Positions 15,109-25,111 of a stretch of 64,000 bases of DNA are shown here, in pieces. The DNA lies in assembly GCF_025567095.1 (NCBI RefSeq), contig NZ_JAOQJH010000002.1. One strand, 5' to 3'. The notes below the pieces were generated by a model. That model made no database searches. It was given only the letters and a program-made list of their open reading frames with translations, and was not told where the DNA came from. Origin of the DNA: Anthropogastromicrobium aceti. Lineage in GTDB: Bacteria; Bacillota; Clostridia; Lachnospirales; Lachnospiraceae. A program made the position numbers and the translations under genes. Position 1 is the first letter of the stretch, and each line of letters begins with the position of its first letter.

Positions 15109-17028
15109 TACATATTTTTCCATATTCTCTTGATAAAATTTTACACTATTTTCTGAATAGAAAAAGCTTGCAAGTTGATATGAGATAAGAAAAAGCTTTC
15201 TTCGCCAATTTTGGTATTCTTCTTTTTTATCAACTTCTTCTTTTTCTAATTCATATAAACTCCAACAAATATCATATAGAAAAAAATCAACATCCTCTAT
15301 GGTATCATTTAATAATGCTTTTATAATTTTCTTATCCTTTTGCATTGATTGTCTATATAATTTATGATCACCCAATAAATTAACCAATCCGGTTGTTATC
15401 ACAACATAACCTCTATAAGGAATTTGAGTACGTTTCATTTGTAACTCAAAAGACTCATACAACGCTTGATAAATCTGTTTTGCGCACTCATACTCACCAG
15501 ATTTTTCAAGTTTATCTGCAATATTCCCAGCTAGACTCCCCTCCTCTATCTGGAACACCCACATATTCCATTTTTCCAGCGGAAGTTCTGGCATTGTACA
15601 GGACAACGCCTCTTTTAACATTCGCAGATATTCATCTGAGGCCAACTTCTCTCGCTTATACAAAATATTGCTTTCCATAAACAGCACTTCCTGCCGATTT
15701 AATGGCACGTTCACATCCAGTTTTTCCTTAAAGCTCTGAAAACTTTCCCATGCGTTATCCCATTCTTCGCGTATAATGAAGTCAACAATTTCCTGTCTCT
15801 GGTGCAGCACTTCCAGCGAATCAGTCTCAAGTAACAGCTGCCCTTCTAGTCCCGTCTTATGATAAAACTGCATGAGCATTTCATAATTTCTGCCAGAAGG
15901 TCGATGCGTCCCCGCCTCTATTTTCTCTATCTGTCGCGCAGTCAGATGGTCTGGATTCGCAGCCGATACCTTTGCCGCTGACAATCCCATTGCTTTTCTA
16001 AGCATTTTAAGTGTCAGTCCAATTTCATGCGTATTGCTGACACTAATGCTCTGCCACATTCTCTTTTTAGGGTGCGAAAACAACCGATATAATTCCTCAA
16101 ATGTCTTGAGAAATTCTGTTACCTCTGTCTCTTCTTCCTTGTATTTCTGATCCTCTTTTCCTTTTACGCTAATGCATTCTAACACATTAAGCAGTTCTTC
16201 CAAAACAAAAACAACATAACGCTGTGAGTACTGATGTCTGAGTAGCTCAAGTGCTTCCATTCCATATGAAAACGCTTTTTCTTCATTGCCTGCATACAAT
16301 TCGAATTTCATTCCAAGAAGTGCCACCTGTGGATAAATCAATATCTGAACCTTTGGTTCAAACTTTGCCTGTTTTACATAGTCGGCTACCTTCTTGTGCA
16401 TCTGCATAGCTTCATCTGTCTTACCGATAAGAAGCAGACAATTTGCCAGAAGCAAAATACTTTCCAACTCACAGGGAGCCAGTAAAAACTTTGACAGCTT
16501 CTTTTTTTCCCATCCATCGGGTAATGTACATAGTACCGTCTGCTGTGCGCTTTCCACCAGATTTTCTCCCTCTGATTTTTCACGTTCAACGTCAACGCTC
16601 TTGCTCTCAAAACTTTTTTTGTACGCCTGCATCAGAAGAATGGTCTGCATTTTCCTTAAAAACTGCTCTTCAAATGGCGTTTTTTTTCGATACTTTTTCT
16701 GATACGTTTCTAGTAATTGCTGTGCTTTCTGCGGCTGCTCAAAAATGATCAGACAGATATCCTCGCGGTCTCTCCATCCGTTCAATTCTCTTGCATCTGC
16801 CATTACCTCAAAATATTCAGTCGGCACACCTAGTCTTTGCAGCAGATAGTCACCTATCATTTTCTTCCATGGTATGTCGCCATTTTCCATTTTCCTAAGC
16901 TCAGTTCTGGTGCAGACACCTCTTGATATTTTTTGTTCAGAGATGCCGCTGCGGCATCGTTCCTTATACATGAATTTTCCGCAATATTGGTTGTACCGCC
17001 GCAGCCATAGTAATTCCTCTTTGTTCAT
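15103..17028 (-). CDS. Large HTH-TPR transcriptional regulator with two HTH domains
   Basis: 641 residues. A first XRE-type HTH lies near 20-70 (RSGISEQKISRGVCTRTELRKMENGD). A helical region with TPR-like repeats covers about 90-315, a second XRE HTH lies at about 336-390 (LTLKMLRKAMGLSAAKV through ARQIEKIEAGTHRPS), and more TPR-like helices run to the end. HTH plus TPR is the plan of RRNPP regulators (Rgg, PlcR, PrgX), which bind short imported peptides; a duplicated HTH-TPR unit in one chain is unusual. It starts only six bases after the GH2 stop, with no clear ribosome site, so it may depend on GH2 translation. The partner peptide could be the convergent 14917-15108 product. Confidence 0.85.
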   Translation of the reverse strand: MNKEELLWLRRYNQYCGKFMYKERCRSGISEQKISRGVCTRTELRKMENGDIPWKKMIGDYLLQRLGVPTEYFEVMADARELNGWRDREDICLIIFEQPQKAQQLLETYQKKYRKKTPFEEQFLRKMQTILLMQAYKKSFESKSVDVEREKSEGENLVESAQQTVLCTLPDGWEKKKLSKFLLAPCELESILLLANCLLLIGKTDEAMQMHKKVADYVKQAKFEPKVQILIYPQVALLGMKFELYAGNEEKAFSYGMEALELLRHQYSQRYVVFVLEELLNVLECISVKGKEDQKYKEEETEVTEFLKTFEELYRLFSHPKKRMWQSISVSNTHEIGLTLKMLRKAMGLSAAKVSAANPDHLTARQIEKIEAGTHRPSGRNYEMLMQFYHKTGLEGQLLLETDSLEVLHQRQEIVDFIIREEWDNAWESFQSFKEKLDVNVPLNRQEVLFMESNILYKREKLASDEYLRMLKEALSCTMPELPLEKWNMWVFQIEEGSLAGNIADKLEKSGEYECAKQIYQALYESFELQMKRTQIPYRGYVVITTGLVNLLGDHKLYRQSMQKDKKIIKALLNDTIEDVDFFLYDICWSLYELEKEEVDKKEEYQNWRRKLFLISYQLASFFYSENSVKFYQENMEKYVS

Positions 17029-17034
17029 ATATTA

Positions 17035-19389
17035 TTATTCAATCCACACTCTTTTATCTAATGCCGGGCAGCTGATGCATACCTTTACATCTTCTTTTGG
17101 CTTTACATAGACAATCAATCTGCCATTGTGTGTCTTTCTGTGTGACTCGCAGTATGGCGTTAGGTCTGCTAAATCACCGTTTTCTAGTCCGAGAAGTGTT
17201 CCTCCTATTACCTCTGCCGTGATTTCTAGATCTTCTGCCGCAAGAACACCATTTTCATCGGTAAGTGAAACCTCGATCTGCATCACTTCTTCCTTATTTA
17301 TAGTTTCTTCTGCATGCCATACATTTGCAGACAGCTCGACTGCTTTTCCTGCTGTCTGAATGCTGCACTCGGCTTCGCCGCACACTGCCTTAAGTACACC
17401 TGGCTCATAAGCAAAACGCCATTCGGTGCAGCCTTCTTTTTCAAGATATGTTCCATCGTGCAATGACTTTTCACCATCAATACCAACTATACTAAGAGAA
17501 ATAGTTTCTTTTTGCACATTTGTGAAGACGCGTACAACGACATTTTCTCCGTCTGTATAATTCCAATGTGCATTCCACGGTCTCCACTCATGCTCATCAC
17601 CATCATCTGGTCGTGTCAGGATACAAGCAAATGGTTCTGTGCTCCAGAATGCCTTTCTTCTATAGAAGCCCGGCTTTTCAAATCCTGCAAGATCCATTAA
17701 ACCAGCTGATGAACCATGAATCGGCCATCCATGTGCCTCTCCAAGATAATCAATTCCTGTCCACAAAAACTGTCCGCTGATATATGCATTGTCGCGCACC
17801 GCACACCACTGCTCGTAGCCGCCGCCGTTTTCGCTGCCTAAAAATGGCTTGTCTGGAAAACGTTTGTGGCTTTCCTCATACAGATGCTCTTTATAATTGT
17901 AGCCCACAACATCAAGTGCATCAAAAAATCCAATATGAGATGACAGCTCTGGGAAGGCTGCTGCCAATGTAACTGGTCTTGTGGTATCCTGTGTGCGCAC
18001 AATCGCTGCCAATTCCTTTGCAATTACGCTAAGTCGCTCAGCATTAGGCTTATTCGGGTCATACTGACGCTCCTTTGCCGGCTTGTTGGCATCGTTGTTT
18101 CCTGTCATGGTTTCAAATAGTGGATGGCAATATGGGTCATTCGGGTAGTCGATCTCATTTCCAATGCTCCACATAACGATGCTTGGATGGTTGCGGTCAC
18201 GGCGTACCATATCGGCGAGATCACGCTCATGCCACTCTGGGAAATCTTCTGCGTAGCCCTCATGCTTTGGCGGATATACATTATGACCGGTAGACCACTT
18301 ATTCTTCGGATTTTCCCACTCATCGAATGCCTCATCCATCATTAAAAGTCCAATCTCATCACAAAGATCATACAGCTCTGGCATATGAGGATTATGACTG
18401 CAGCGGATTGCATTGCAGCCGCCTTCCTTCAATTTAAGCAGTCTGCGAAGCCATACCTCACGATACATTGCTGCACCAAGACAGCCGCCATCATGATGAA
18501 CACATACACCCTTAAACTTTGTTTCCTTTCCATTCAGGAAAAAGCCTTGATCAGCATCAAATGAAAATGTTCTGATACCAACGCGCTCTTTATCTAATAC
18601 AATCACATTTTCATCTTCTTTTTCAAATGAAATGCAAAGCTCATATAATGATGGTGATTCACAAGACCAAAGCTTTGGTTTTCCAATCATTCCATTTAAA
18701 TAGAAGGTTTTCTTCTCATGTGCCTCCATTGCAGCAGGTACTCTAGCAAAAACAACTGACTCCTCATCACTTCCACATAGCTTTAGACTAGCAGTCAATG
18801 TTCCAATCACACGCTCATCCAGCTCATTTACAATCTCTGCATCTGCACAAACAGCCGCTGACTGCTCATCTGCTCTTGACACATTAAAGGCAACACCATT
18901 CCATACAGCATGAACCTGCTCCTCCACTACAAGGTATGCCTTGCGGTAAATACCAGAGCCTGTAAACCAGCGTGAATCTGCTAAATCAGTATGGCATACA
19001 CGCACAGTAATCTCATTATCAATCGTGCCAAACTGAACAAAGTCAGTAATATCATAGCTGATCTGTGTATAACCATAAGGACGCTTTCCAATGTGATAGC
19101 TGTTGCACCATATTCTACTATTTTTATAGATTCCATCAAATACAACTCTCACGCGCTTTCCCTTATATGCTTCTGGAAGTGAAAAACGCACGCGATACCA
19201 GCCAATGCCGCCGCTTAAATATCCAGTTCCGCTGGAATTAGTCTGCTCAAACGGCATGTGAACGGACCAGTCATGCGGCAGCGTAACGCTAGTCCACGCA
19301 CTGTCATCATAGCCCTTGTACCAGCCTTCCGGTACCTCGCCGTAGTGAAACTTCCAGTTCTCGTTCAGTGTAATATATGTTCTATCCAT
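17035..19389 (-). CDS. Glycoside hydrolase family 2, beta-galactosidase-like
   Basis: 784 residues, no signal peptide, so cytoplasmic. The GH2 plan is visible: sugar-binding domain (about 1-155, WYRVRFSLP and FDGIYKNSRIW), immunoglobulin-like domain (to about 280), then the TIM barrel. The barrel contains NAIRCSHNPHMPELYDLCDEIGLLMMDEAFDEW and the acid/base Glu412 in MWSIGNEID. The nucleophile is probably Glu520 in PFLGSENGGG. A C-terminal beta domain follows. It lies downstream of GH35 and a sugar ABC transporter, so the likely substrates are imported beta-galactosides from pectin side chains. Beta-glucuronidase activity cannot be ruled out. Confidence 0.92.
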   Translation of the reverse strand: MDRTYITLNENWKFHYGEVPEGWYKGYDDSAWTSVTLPHDWSVHMPFEQTNSSGTGYLSGGIGWYRVRFSLPEAYKGKRVRVVFDGIYKNSRIWCNSYHIGKRPYGYTQISYDITDFVQFGTIDNEITVRVCHTDLADSRWFTGSGIYRKAYLVVEEQVHAVWNGVAFNVSRADEQSAAVCADAEIVNELDERVIGTLTASLKLCGSDEESVVFARVPAAMEAHEKKTFYLNGMIGKPKLWSCESPSLYELCISFEKEDENVIVLDKERVGIRTFSFDADQGFFLNGKETKFKGVCVHHDGGCLGAAMYREVWLRRLLKLKEGGCNAIRCSHNPHMPELYDLCDEIGLLMMDEAFDEWENPKNKWSTGHNVYPPKHEGYAEDFPEWHERDLADMVRRDRNHPSIVMWSIGNEIDYPNDPYCHPLFETMTGNNDANKPAKERQYDPNKPNAERLSVIAKELAAIVRTQDTTRPVTLAAAFPELSSHIGFFDALDVVGYNYKEHLYEESHKRFPDKPFLGSENGGGYEQWCAVRDNAYISGQFLWTGIDYLGEAHGWPIHGSSAGLMDLAGFEKPGFYRRKAFWSTEPFACILTRPDDGDEHEWRPWNAHWNYTDGENVVVRVFTNVQKETISLSIVGIDGEKSLHDGTYLEKEGCTEWRFAYEPGVLKAVCGEAECSIQTAGKAVELSANVWHAEETINKEEVMQIEVSLTDENGVLAAEDLEITAEVIGGTLLGLENGDLADLTPYCESHRKTHNGRLIVYVKPKEDVKVCISCPALDKRVWIE

Positions 19390-19405
19390 GATTTTTTCTC
19401 CTATT

Positions 19406-19437
19406 AAAAAAGGGCAGACACATTACAATGTCCGCCC
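19406..19437 (-). terminator. Terminator or attenuator between GH35 and GH2
   Basis: Minus-strand stem GGGCGGACA / TGTCTGCCC (one G-T pair) followed by TTTTTT. It lies inside the operon and so probably reduces GH2 transcript relative to GH35. Confidence 0.8.
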
Positions 19438-19445
19438 CAGCTTCA

Positions 19446-21227
19446 TCAGCCGATATCCGGCTCATCTTTTAAGGTTATTGTTCCTGGCTGTTTGCCGTCT
19501 GTCTCGAATACGACGATTTCATTTCGTCCTTCTTTTAACAGCGGTGCCGGAATATAAAGTCTTTTCTGTGGTCCGATCTCCCAGAATCGTCCCAGATTAA
19601 ATCCGTTTAAGAAAATGCATCCCTTACCCCATCCTTCGAAATCGAGGAAGGTATCTCCCTTTTGGTCCACGTCAAGCGTAAAGTGATAAAATGCCGGAAG
19701 TCCCTCTGTATAGCCCTTTGTATAATCGAGCTTTTCGATGTTGTCAAGCGGCAGGCAATACTCTTCCCAGTTTAAGTGAGTGTGACCGTTGATCTGTACG
19801 TGTCCGTCGATACCTTTTCTCTGATGCTCCATTCTTGGTCCGAAGTTTACGCGTCCCATGTTCTCAACAAGAATATCAAGCGGTGCACCCTTCTTAAAGG
19901 TAACTGGCTTTCCATCTTCCTTCGCAAAATCCTCTCCTGCCTTTGCCTCAGAAAGAAGCTGTCTGTCATAAAGCGTTACAAGCGGTTTCTGATCGACAAA
20001 GAGATTTGCACGGTCATTTGCCTCATACAAACGGATCTTTTCAAGATTCTGCTCTTTCTCAAGCTTTGTATGGTACAAAATATATCCATAATTTTGTCCT
20101 AAACGCTCCATAGAAGTCGGGAACTTGCATTTTACAGGTGCTGAAAGATCATCAAGAGATTCAAAGAGTCCAACTCTTGCATCATACTGTAAGGTTCCGT
20201 ATGCTTTCTTCTCGATCTTTGTGCTGTATGTTACTTCCGGAATCGGTGCATACTTGCGGATAACTTCCTGATAGCGGCGATATTTCTCTGTGATATCACC
20301 AGACTCTGTAAGTACGCCATCATAATCATAGGAAGTAACATCTGGTGTCAGCTCATCATAATAATTAGATCCATTCATAAAGCCAAAGTTTGTGCCTCCC
20401 TCAAACATGTAAATGTTGACATGGCCAAGCTCAAGCATCTTGTCAAGATCCTTTGTGCTCTCCTCTAAGTTTCCTCTCATATGGCCGCCATTGCCCCAAT
20501 GATCAAACCAGCCGACCCAGAACTCGGTACACATTAAAGGACCGCCTTTTGTATACTGCTTCAATATTTCAAAACGCTCCTCGGTGCGTGAACCAAAGTT
20601 TCCAGTCGGAAGAGCACCTTCTAAGTGACCACAGGAAAGAGACTCATGCATAGGTCCATCTGATGTAACAAGAGGTACAACAGTACCAAAATCGATCATG
20701 ATCTGCTTCATTGTCTCAAGATACTCTGTGTCATCACCATAGTAGCCATACTCATTTTCTACCTGCATCATGATGACTGGTCCGCCGTAGTTTACCTGAA
20801 GCGGTGCCAAAACCTTGAACAGTTCTTTATAATAAGAACGAATATGATCTAAGAACGGCTTATAGCAGCCGCGAAGCTTCATGCCATCCTCTGCCAAAAG
20901 CCAAGCCGGCAGTCCGCCAAACTCCCATTCTGCACAGATATATGGTGATGGACGAATAATCACCCACAGACCTAACTCCTGTGCTGTTTTTACAAATTTT
21001 GCAATGTCGAGCATTCCGTCAAAATGGAACTCGCCCTTATTTGGTTCATGCATGTTCCAAGGAATGTAAGTCTCAACTGTATTGCATCCCATCGCCTTTA
21101 ATTTTTCCAGACGATCCTTCCAATACTCCGGAACTACACGGAAATAGTGGATTCCACCAGAGATGATCTGAAATGGCTTGCCGTCCAGATAAAAATTGTC
21201 TTTGATCTCAAATGTATGTGTCATCAT
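19446..21227 (-). CDS. Glycoside hydrolase family 35, beta-galactosidase
   Basis: 593 residues, no signal peptide. GH35 hallmarks: GGIHYFRVVPEYWKDRL near the start, the signature GGLPAWLL (about 104-111), the acid/base in VENEYGYYG (Glu159) and the nucleophile in CTEFWVGWFDHWG (Glu235). C-terminal jelly-roll domains end in GCIFLNGFNLGRFWEIGPQ. It is placed after the binding-protein gene and a terminator. It probably removes terminal beta-galactose from imported oligosaccharides in the cytoplasm. Confidence 0.95.
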   Translation of the reverse strand: MMTHTFEIKDNFYLDGKPFQIISGGIHYFRVVPEYWKDRLEKLKAMGCNTVETYIPWNMHEPNKGEFHFDGMLDIAKFVKTAQELGLWVIIRPSPYICAEWEFGGLPAWLLAEDGMKLRGCYKPFLDHIRSYYKELFKVLAPLQVNYGGPVIMMQVENEYGYYGDDTEYLETMKQIMIDFGTVVPLVTSDGPMHESLSCGHLEGALPTGNFGSRTEERFEILKQYTKGGPLMCTEFWVGWFDHWGNGGHMRGNLEESTKDLDKMLELGHVNIYMFEGGTNFGFMNGSNYYDELTPDVTSYDYDGVLTESGDITEKYRRYQEVIRKYAPIPEVTYSTKIEKKAYGTLQYDARVGLFESLDDLSAPVKCKFPTSMERLGQNYGYILYHTKLEKEQNLEKIRLYEANDRANLFVDQKPLVTLYDRQLLSEAKAGEDFAKEDGKPVTFKKGAPLDILVENMGRVNFGPRMEHQRKGIDGHVQINGHTHLNWEEYCLPLDNIEKLDYTKGYTEGLPAFYHFTLDVDQKGDTFLDFEGWGKGCIFLNGFNLGRFWEIGPQKRLYIPAPLLKEGRNEIVVFETDGKQPGTITLKDEPDIG

Positions 21228-21251
21228 TGCTCCTCTTTCTAAATTATGTTA

Positions 21252-21287
21252 CAAAAAAGAGCAGGATGACCAAAGGTCACCCCGCCC
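21252..21287 (-). terminator. Terminator after the binding-protein gene
   Basis: A minus-strand 13-bp stem GGGCGGGGTGACC / GGTCATCCTGCTC with three G-T pairs, loop TTT, then TTTTTTG. A leaky stop here would keep the binding protein more abundant than the enzymes downstream. Confidence 0.85.
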
Positions 21288-21332
21288 TTTACGCGTTTAC
21301 TGACCCATTACTGTGGGTAGTTACTATTTTTA

Positions 21333-23042
21333 TTATTCTGCGTCACCGTAAACTTCGGTCAGCTGCTTCTGAAGCTCTTCGATAACGATATCCATACCTG
21401 CATCCTTTAAAGCCTGCTGATACTCAGCAACGATCTCTTCTGCGGTGCCAGTGTACTTACCACTTGCGATCTGCTTCATGTAGTTTGTGTTAACCTCACC
21501 GATATTGTTGATGTAGGACTGAATGTCATCAACATTTGCAACAAACTTACCATAAGGATAACCAATTGATGCATCTTCTAATTCTTTATACATAACATCA
21601 ATCTTGTCCCAATCCTTTGTAGCGTCACGGATCTCTAACAGATCGTTACGTCCCCACCAGAAGTTAGTTGTAATACCATCAGTATCAGAATTATAGGATT
21701 CTGGAGTAATACGAAGACCTTCATCGTTTACATCCCACTGAACACCCTTCTGACCATAGTTGATCAGATCGTAGCACTCAGCATCATTTCTCAGTAAATC
21801 ATAAACCATCAGAGCTCTCTCTGGGTTCTCAGAACCGTAGGAAACTGCCATTGCACCGTGAGTAATATTCAAAGCAGTAACATTCTTTTCTTCCTCGCCA
21901 AACCAGAAGAATCCAACCTCAGCACCCGGTACGTTCTCTGGAGTCTTACTTACAAGATCAGTCCAAGTCTGAGTATGATGCTGCTCAGCAGCGGTCTTTC
22001 CAATCTTGAAGTCCTCTCTATTATCAGAAGAAGTATTGTTCAGAACGTCTGTCTTCCAAACGCCCATCTCATCCCATTCCTTCATTGTCTTTGCAAACTC
22101 AACCATCATATCTGCATCAGTATAGAATGGGCTAACGATGGTGTACGGGTCATCCTTTGTACCTCCCCATAAAGCTGCTGCTGCAAGACCATCAATTGCT
22201 ACGAAATCGCTGTGGGAAGAAACCCAGCCGCCTGCCATAGTTGCATATGCAGTACCATCAGAATCCCAAGGAGTTACGATACCAAGCTCATCCTTGTGCT
22301 CGCATACATACTTGAAATACGTAGTCATATCTTCCCAACTGTGAACGCCATTCTCAAGACCTGCCAGCTTTGCAAAATCAAGACGATATGCAAAACCATG
22401 ATTTGTCCACTGTGCGTAGTTATCCTCTGGCATCAGATAAATGTTGTCGTTGTACTTACACAGATCCCAGTCTTCCTGCGGAACAGTCTCATAAGTAACT
22501 GGTGCGTACTTAGCAAGCATTTCCTCGTCTAACTCAAGGAAAGCACCATTCTTTGCGTTTGGCCATGCATCCAACCAGTCAGTAGAAGTTCCAACTAAAT
22601 CTACAGAACCATCCATACGAGCCAGAGTCAGGTTGTAGTTTGACAGACAGTCAGTCCAGCCAATGTAGTAAATCTGCAGCTCTGCGTTAACCTTCTCTGT
22701 CAGGATTGCATTCAGCTCATCTAACATCTTCTGTGTTGCATCGTTTGTCGGTGCATCACCAGGAGTCATGTAATTGATAACTACATGCTCAGATGTATCA
22801 ACATCTGCCCACTTCTCTGCCCAAACATCATCATAATTCGGAACCTCGCCCGTAGTTGCCTCTGCTGCTGCGCTTGTAACCTCTTCTGCTGCTGCGTTGC
22901 TGGACTCTTCCTCTGCTGCTGCGCTTGTAACCTCTTCTGCTGCTGCGCTGCTGGACTCTTCCTCTGCGAATGCCGGCATTGATGCGAACATTGTTCCAAC
23001 CATAGATGCTGCCAATGCGGATGCAAGAAACTTCTTCTTCAT
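21333..23042 (-). CDS. Extracellular sugar-binding protein (LplA type), galactoside locus
   Basis: 569 residues from the ATG after GGAGGATTTTAAT. The signal peptide MKKKFLASALAASMVGTMFASMPAFA lacks a lipobox Cys. Residues about 27-70 are a low-complexity Glu/Ala/Ser/Thr linker with two copies of the unit ESS(S/N)AAAEEVTSAAAE. The rest is a large periplasmic-binding-type fold (family 1/LplA-like) with VINYMTPGDAPTNDATQKML at the start of the mature domain. It is co-transcribed with the LplB and LplC permeases upstream. The lack of Cys leaves open how it stays at the cell surface. Confidence 0.92.
   Translation of the reverse strand: MKKKFLASALAASMVGTMFASMPAFAEEESSSAAAEEVTSAAAEEESSNAAAEEVTSAAAEATTGEVPNYDDVWAEKWADVDTSEHVVINYMTPGDAPTNDATQKMLDELNAILTEKVNAELQIYYIGWTDCLSNYNLTLARMDGSVDLVGTSTDWLDAWPNAKNGAFLELDEEMLAKYAPVTYETVPQEDWDLCKYNDNIYLMPEDNYAQWTNHGFAYRLDFAKLAGLENGVHSWEDMTTYFKYVCEHKDELGIVTPWDSDGTAYATMAGGWVSSHSDFVAIDGLAAAALWGGTKDDPYTIVSPFYTDADMMVEFAKTMKEWDEMGVWKTDVLNNTSSDNREDFKIGKTAAEQHHTQTWTDLVSKTPENVPGAEVGFFWFGEEEKNVTALNITHGAMAVSYGSENPERALMVYDLLRNDAECYDLINYGQKGVQWDVNDEGLRITPESYNSDTDGITTNFWWGRNDLLEIRDATKDWDKIDVMYKELEDASIGYPYGKFVANVDDIQSYINNIGEVNTNYMKQIASGKYTGTAEEIVAEYQQALKDAGMDIVIEELQKQLTEVYGDAE
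22858..22964. repeat. 48-bp tandem repeat inside the binding-protein gene
   Basis: Two near-identical 48-bp units code for the repeated Glu/Ala/Ser linker after the signal peptide. This is in-frame, so copy number can vary by slippage without breaking the gene. Confidence 0.8.
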
Positions 23043-23138
23043 ATTAAAATCCTCCTTCTTTGTGCGAGTCTTCTCCTCGCTTGCTTTCTTTGTTAAGTAT
23101 CTATTAATGCAGGCTTTCCTGCTATTAATCAAAAATCA

Positions 23139-24050
23139 TTAGCCCTTTACGGCTCCAACTGTGATACCGCCGATAAAGTAGCGCTGTACAAATGGATAAA
23201 TCAGAATAACTGGTCCAGTTGCTAAGATTGCATTTGCCATCTTAAGTCCATTTGACGGAAGATCGGACAAGTCAACATACTGACCTGCTACTGTACTCTT
23301 TAAGCTGTTTACCTTATTTACAACCTTGTACAGAGTATACTGCAATGGATAAACACTCATCTTCTCACTTAAAAACAGTGATGACTGATACCACTCATTC
23401 CAATAACCAATTGCAAGGAACAAACCGATTGTTGCAAGTGCCGGCTTTAACATTGGAAGAATCAATGCGGTGAAAATCTTCATATCACCAGCTCCATCAA
23501 TCTTACCAGACTCGGTGATCTCATGAGGAATAGACTTTACAAAGTTCTTCATTAAAATGATCAGCCAAGATGACATCAGAAGCGGAAGCCATACTGCTAA
23601 GTAGTTATCCTGCAGCTTGTAGGTCTGTGTCATCATCAGGTAGTACGGAGCCAGACCTGCTGAGAACAGTGTGGTAAAATAGATGTAGAATGAGATTGCA
23701 TTGCGGAATGGGAAATCCTTTCTCTGCAAAGCATATCCAGTCATGGAAATGATGCCCAGACCAACGAGTGTACCAGTTAAGGTCATCGTAATAGTCAGTC
23801 CATAAGACTTCCAGATTGCACCACCCTGAAGTACCATCTCATAAGCCTTTGTTGTAAACTGCTTCGGGAACAGCTGTGCTCCTTCTGTACGGATCACTTC
23901 CTCAGCTGTAAATGAGGTTCCAATAATAATCAGGAATGGTAACACACAAGCCAACGCATAAAGTGTAACTACTACATATCCTATTGTACGGATTATGATA
24001 TCGGAGCGATCCAGCTTGATTTTCGTACCTTTTACTGTCGATTTTGCCAT
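23139..24050 (-). CDS. Sugar ABC transporter permease, LplC/YtcP type
   Basis: 303 residues, six membrane helices. The EAA-like loop is ITESGKIDGAGDMKIFTALILPMLKPALA, and the ending VQRYFIGGITVGAVKG is typical for LplC/YtcP permeases. Second of three transporter genes, 14 bases after lplB-like and 96 before the binding protein. No ATPase is encoded here; such systems use a shared MsmX-type ATPase elsewhere (family knowledge). Confidence 0.94.
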   Translation of the reverse strand: MAKSTVKGTKIKLDRSDIIIRTIGYVVVTLYALACVLPFLIIIGTSFTAEEVIRTEGAQLFPKQFTTKAYEMVLQGGAIWKSYGLTITMTLTGTLVGLGIISMTGYALQRKDFPFRNAISFYIYFTTLFSAGLAPYYLMMTQTYKLQDNYLAVWLPLLMSSWLIILMKNFVKSIPHEITESGKIDGAGDMKIFTALILPMLKPALATIGLFLAIGYWNEWYQSSLFLSEKMSVYPLQYTLYKVVNKVNSLKSTVAGQYVDLSDLPSNGLKMANAILATGPVILIYPFVQRYFIGGITVGAVKG

Positions 24051-24064
24051 TTCTTTCTCCCTCC

Positions 24065-25024
24065 TTAGAATAATGCGTACTCAGGATCGATCTTCTTAAC
24101 AGCAAAGTTGCTTGCCATAACGATACAGAATCCGATGATTGACTGATACAGACCGACTGCAGATGCTGTTGAGAAGTTAAAGTCTGTGATTGTACTTCGA
24201 TATACGTATGTCTCAATAATATCAGTTGTCTCATATAACATTGGGTTTGTACCAACGATGTTGTAGAACAGACCAAAGTTTCCTTTTACGATACCGCCGA
24301 GTGCGAACAAAAGTAAGATAACGATTGTGCTTCGAAGACTTGGCAGAACAATGTAGCGAATCTTCTGGAAACAGTTTGCACCATCCACTCTTGCTGCCTC
24401 GATGATAGAAGTATCAATACCACAGATAGATGCGAAATAAACAACTGAGTTATAACCAGTTACCTGCCACAGATATACGACAATTAAGATTGGTGGCCAT
24501 ACACTCTTATCGGAATACGGCTGCCATTTTTCCATACCCAGCTTTACTAAAATACCATTGATAAATCCGGTATCGTAGTTTAACAGGTTGAATACAAGGA
24601 AACCAACAAGAACCTGTGAGATGAAGTATGGAAGGAACATCAATGTCTGTGAAACCTTCTTAAAATACTTATTGTGGATCTCGTTTAACAAAACTGCCAT
24701 TAACATCGCAATGATGTTTCCTAAGAAGATGAAAGCCAAGTTGTAAAGAATCGTGTTCTTTGTCAGGTCGAGGAGCTTTCCAGACTGCATTAGAAACTCA
24801 AAGTTTTTCAGACCCACAAACTTGCTTCCGAAAATACCGTCTCTGTAATTGTACTTAACGAATGCCACATAGATACCTGGGAGCGGCATGTAGTTAAATG
24901 CAAAGAAGAATATGATTGCCGGTACACACATCAGTGTCAGTACACGATACTTTTTAAGGTTATAGAAAAAGCCATGCTTTCTCTTGTACTGATACTGGGG
25001 TAAAGTTGATGTTTGCTTTGCCAT
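24065..25024 (-). CDS. Sugar ABC transporter permease, LplB type
   Basis: 319 residues from the ATG after TAAGGAGGGTAAC. Six membrane helices. N-terminal part has LMCVPAIIFFFAFNYMPLPGIYVAFVKYNYRDGIFGSKFVGLKNFEF, and the EAA-like loop is IIEAARVDGANCFQKIRYIVLPSLRST. First gene of the transporter operon, which faces away from lacI-like control sites at 25112-25440. It pairs with the LplC-type permease. Confidence 0.94.
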   Translation of the reverse strand: MAKQTSTLPQYQYKRKHGFFYNLKKYRVLTLMCVPAIIFFFAFNYMPLPGIYVAFVKYNYRDGIFGSKFVGLKNFEFLMQSGKLLDLTKNTILYNLAFIFLGNIIAMLMAVLLNEIHNKYFKKVSQTLMFLPYFISQVLVGFLVFNLLNYDTGFINGILVKLGMEKWQPYSDKSVWPPILIVVYLWQVTGYNSVVYFASICGIDTSIIEAARVDGANCFQKIRYIVLPSLRSTIVILLLFALGGIVKGNFGLFYNIVGTNPMLYETTDIIETYVYRSTITDFNFSTASAVGLYQSIIGFCIVMASNFAVKKIDPEYALF

Positions 25025-25111
25025 GTTACCCTCCTTAATAATAATAAAGAATAAAATTTGAATTTCAGCCACTGCTGCGCTCGCGGTTATAAAGTTATTT
25101 TGACGCATTTA

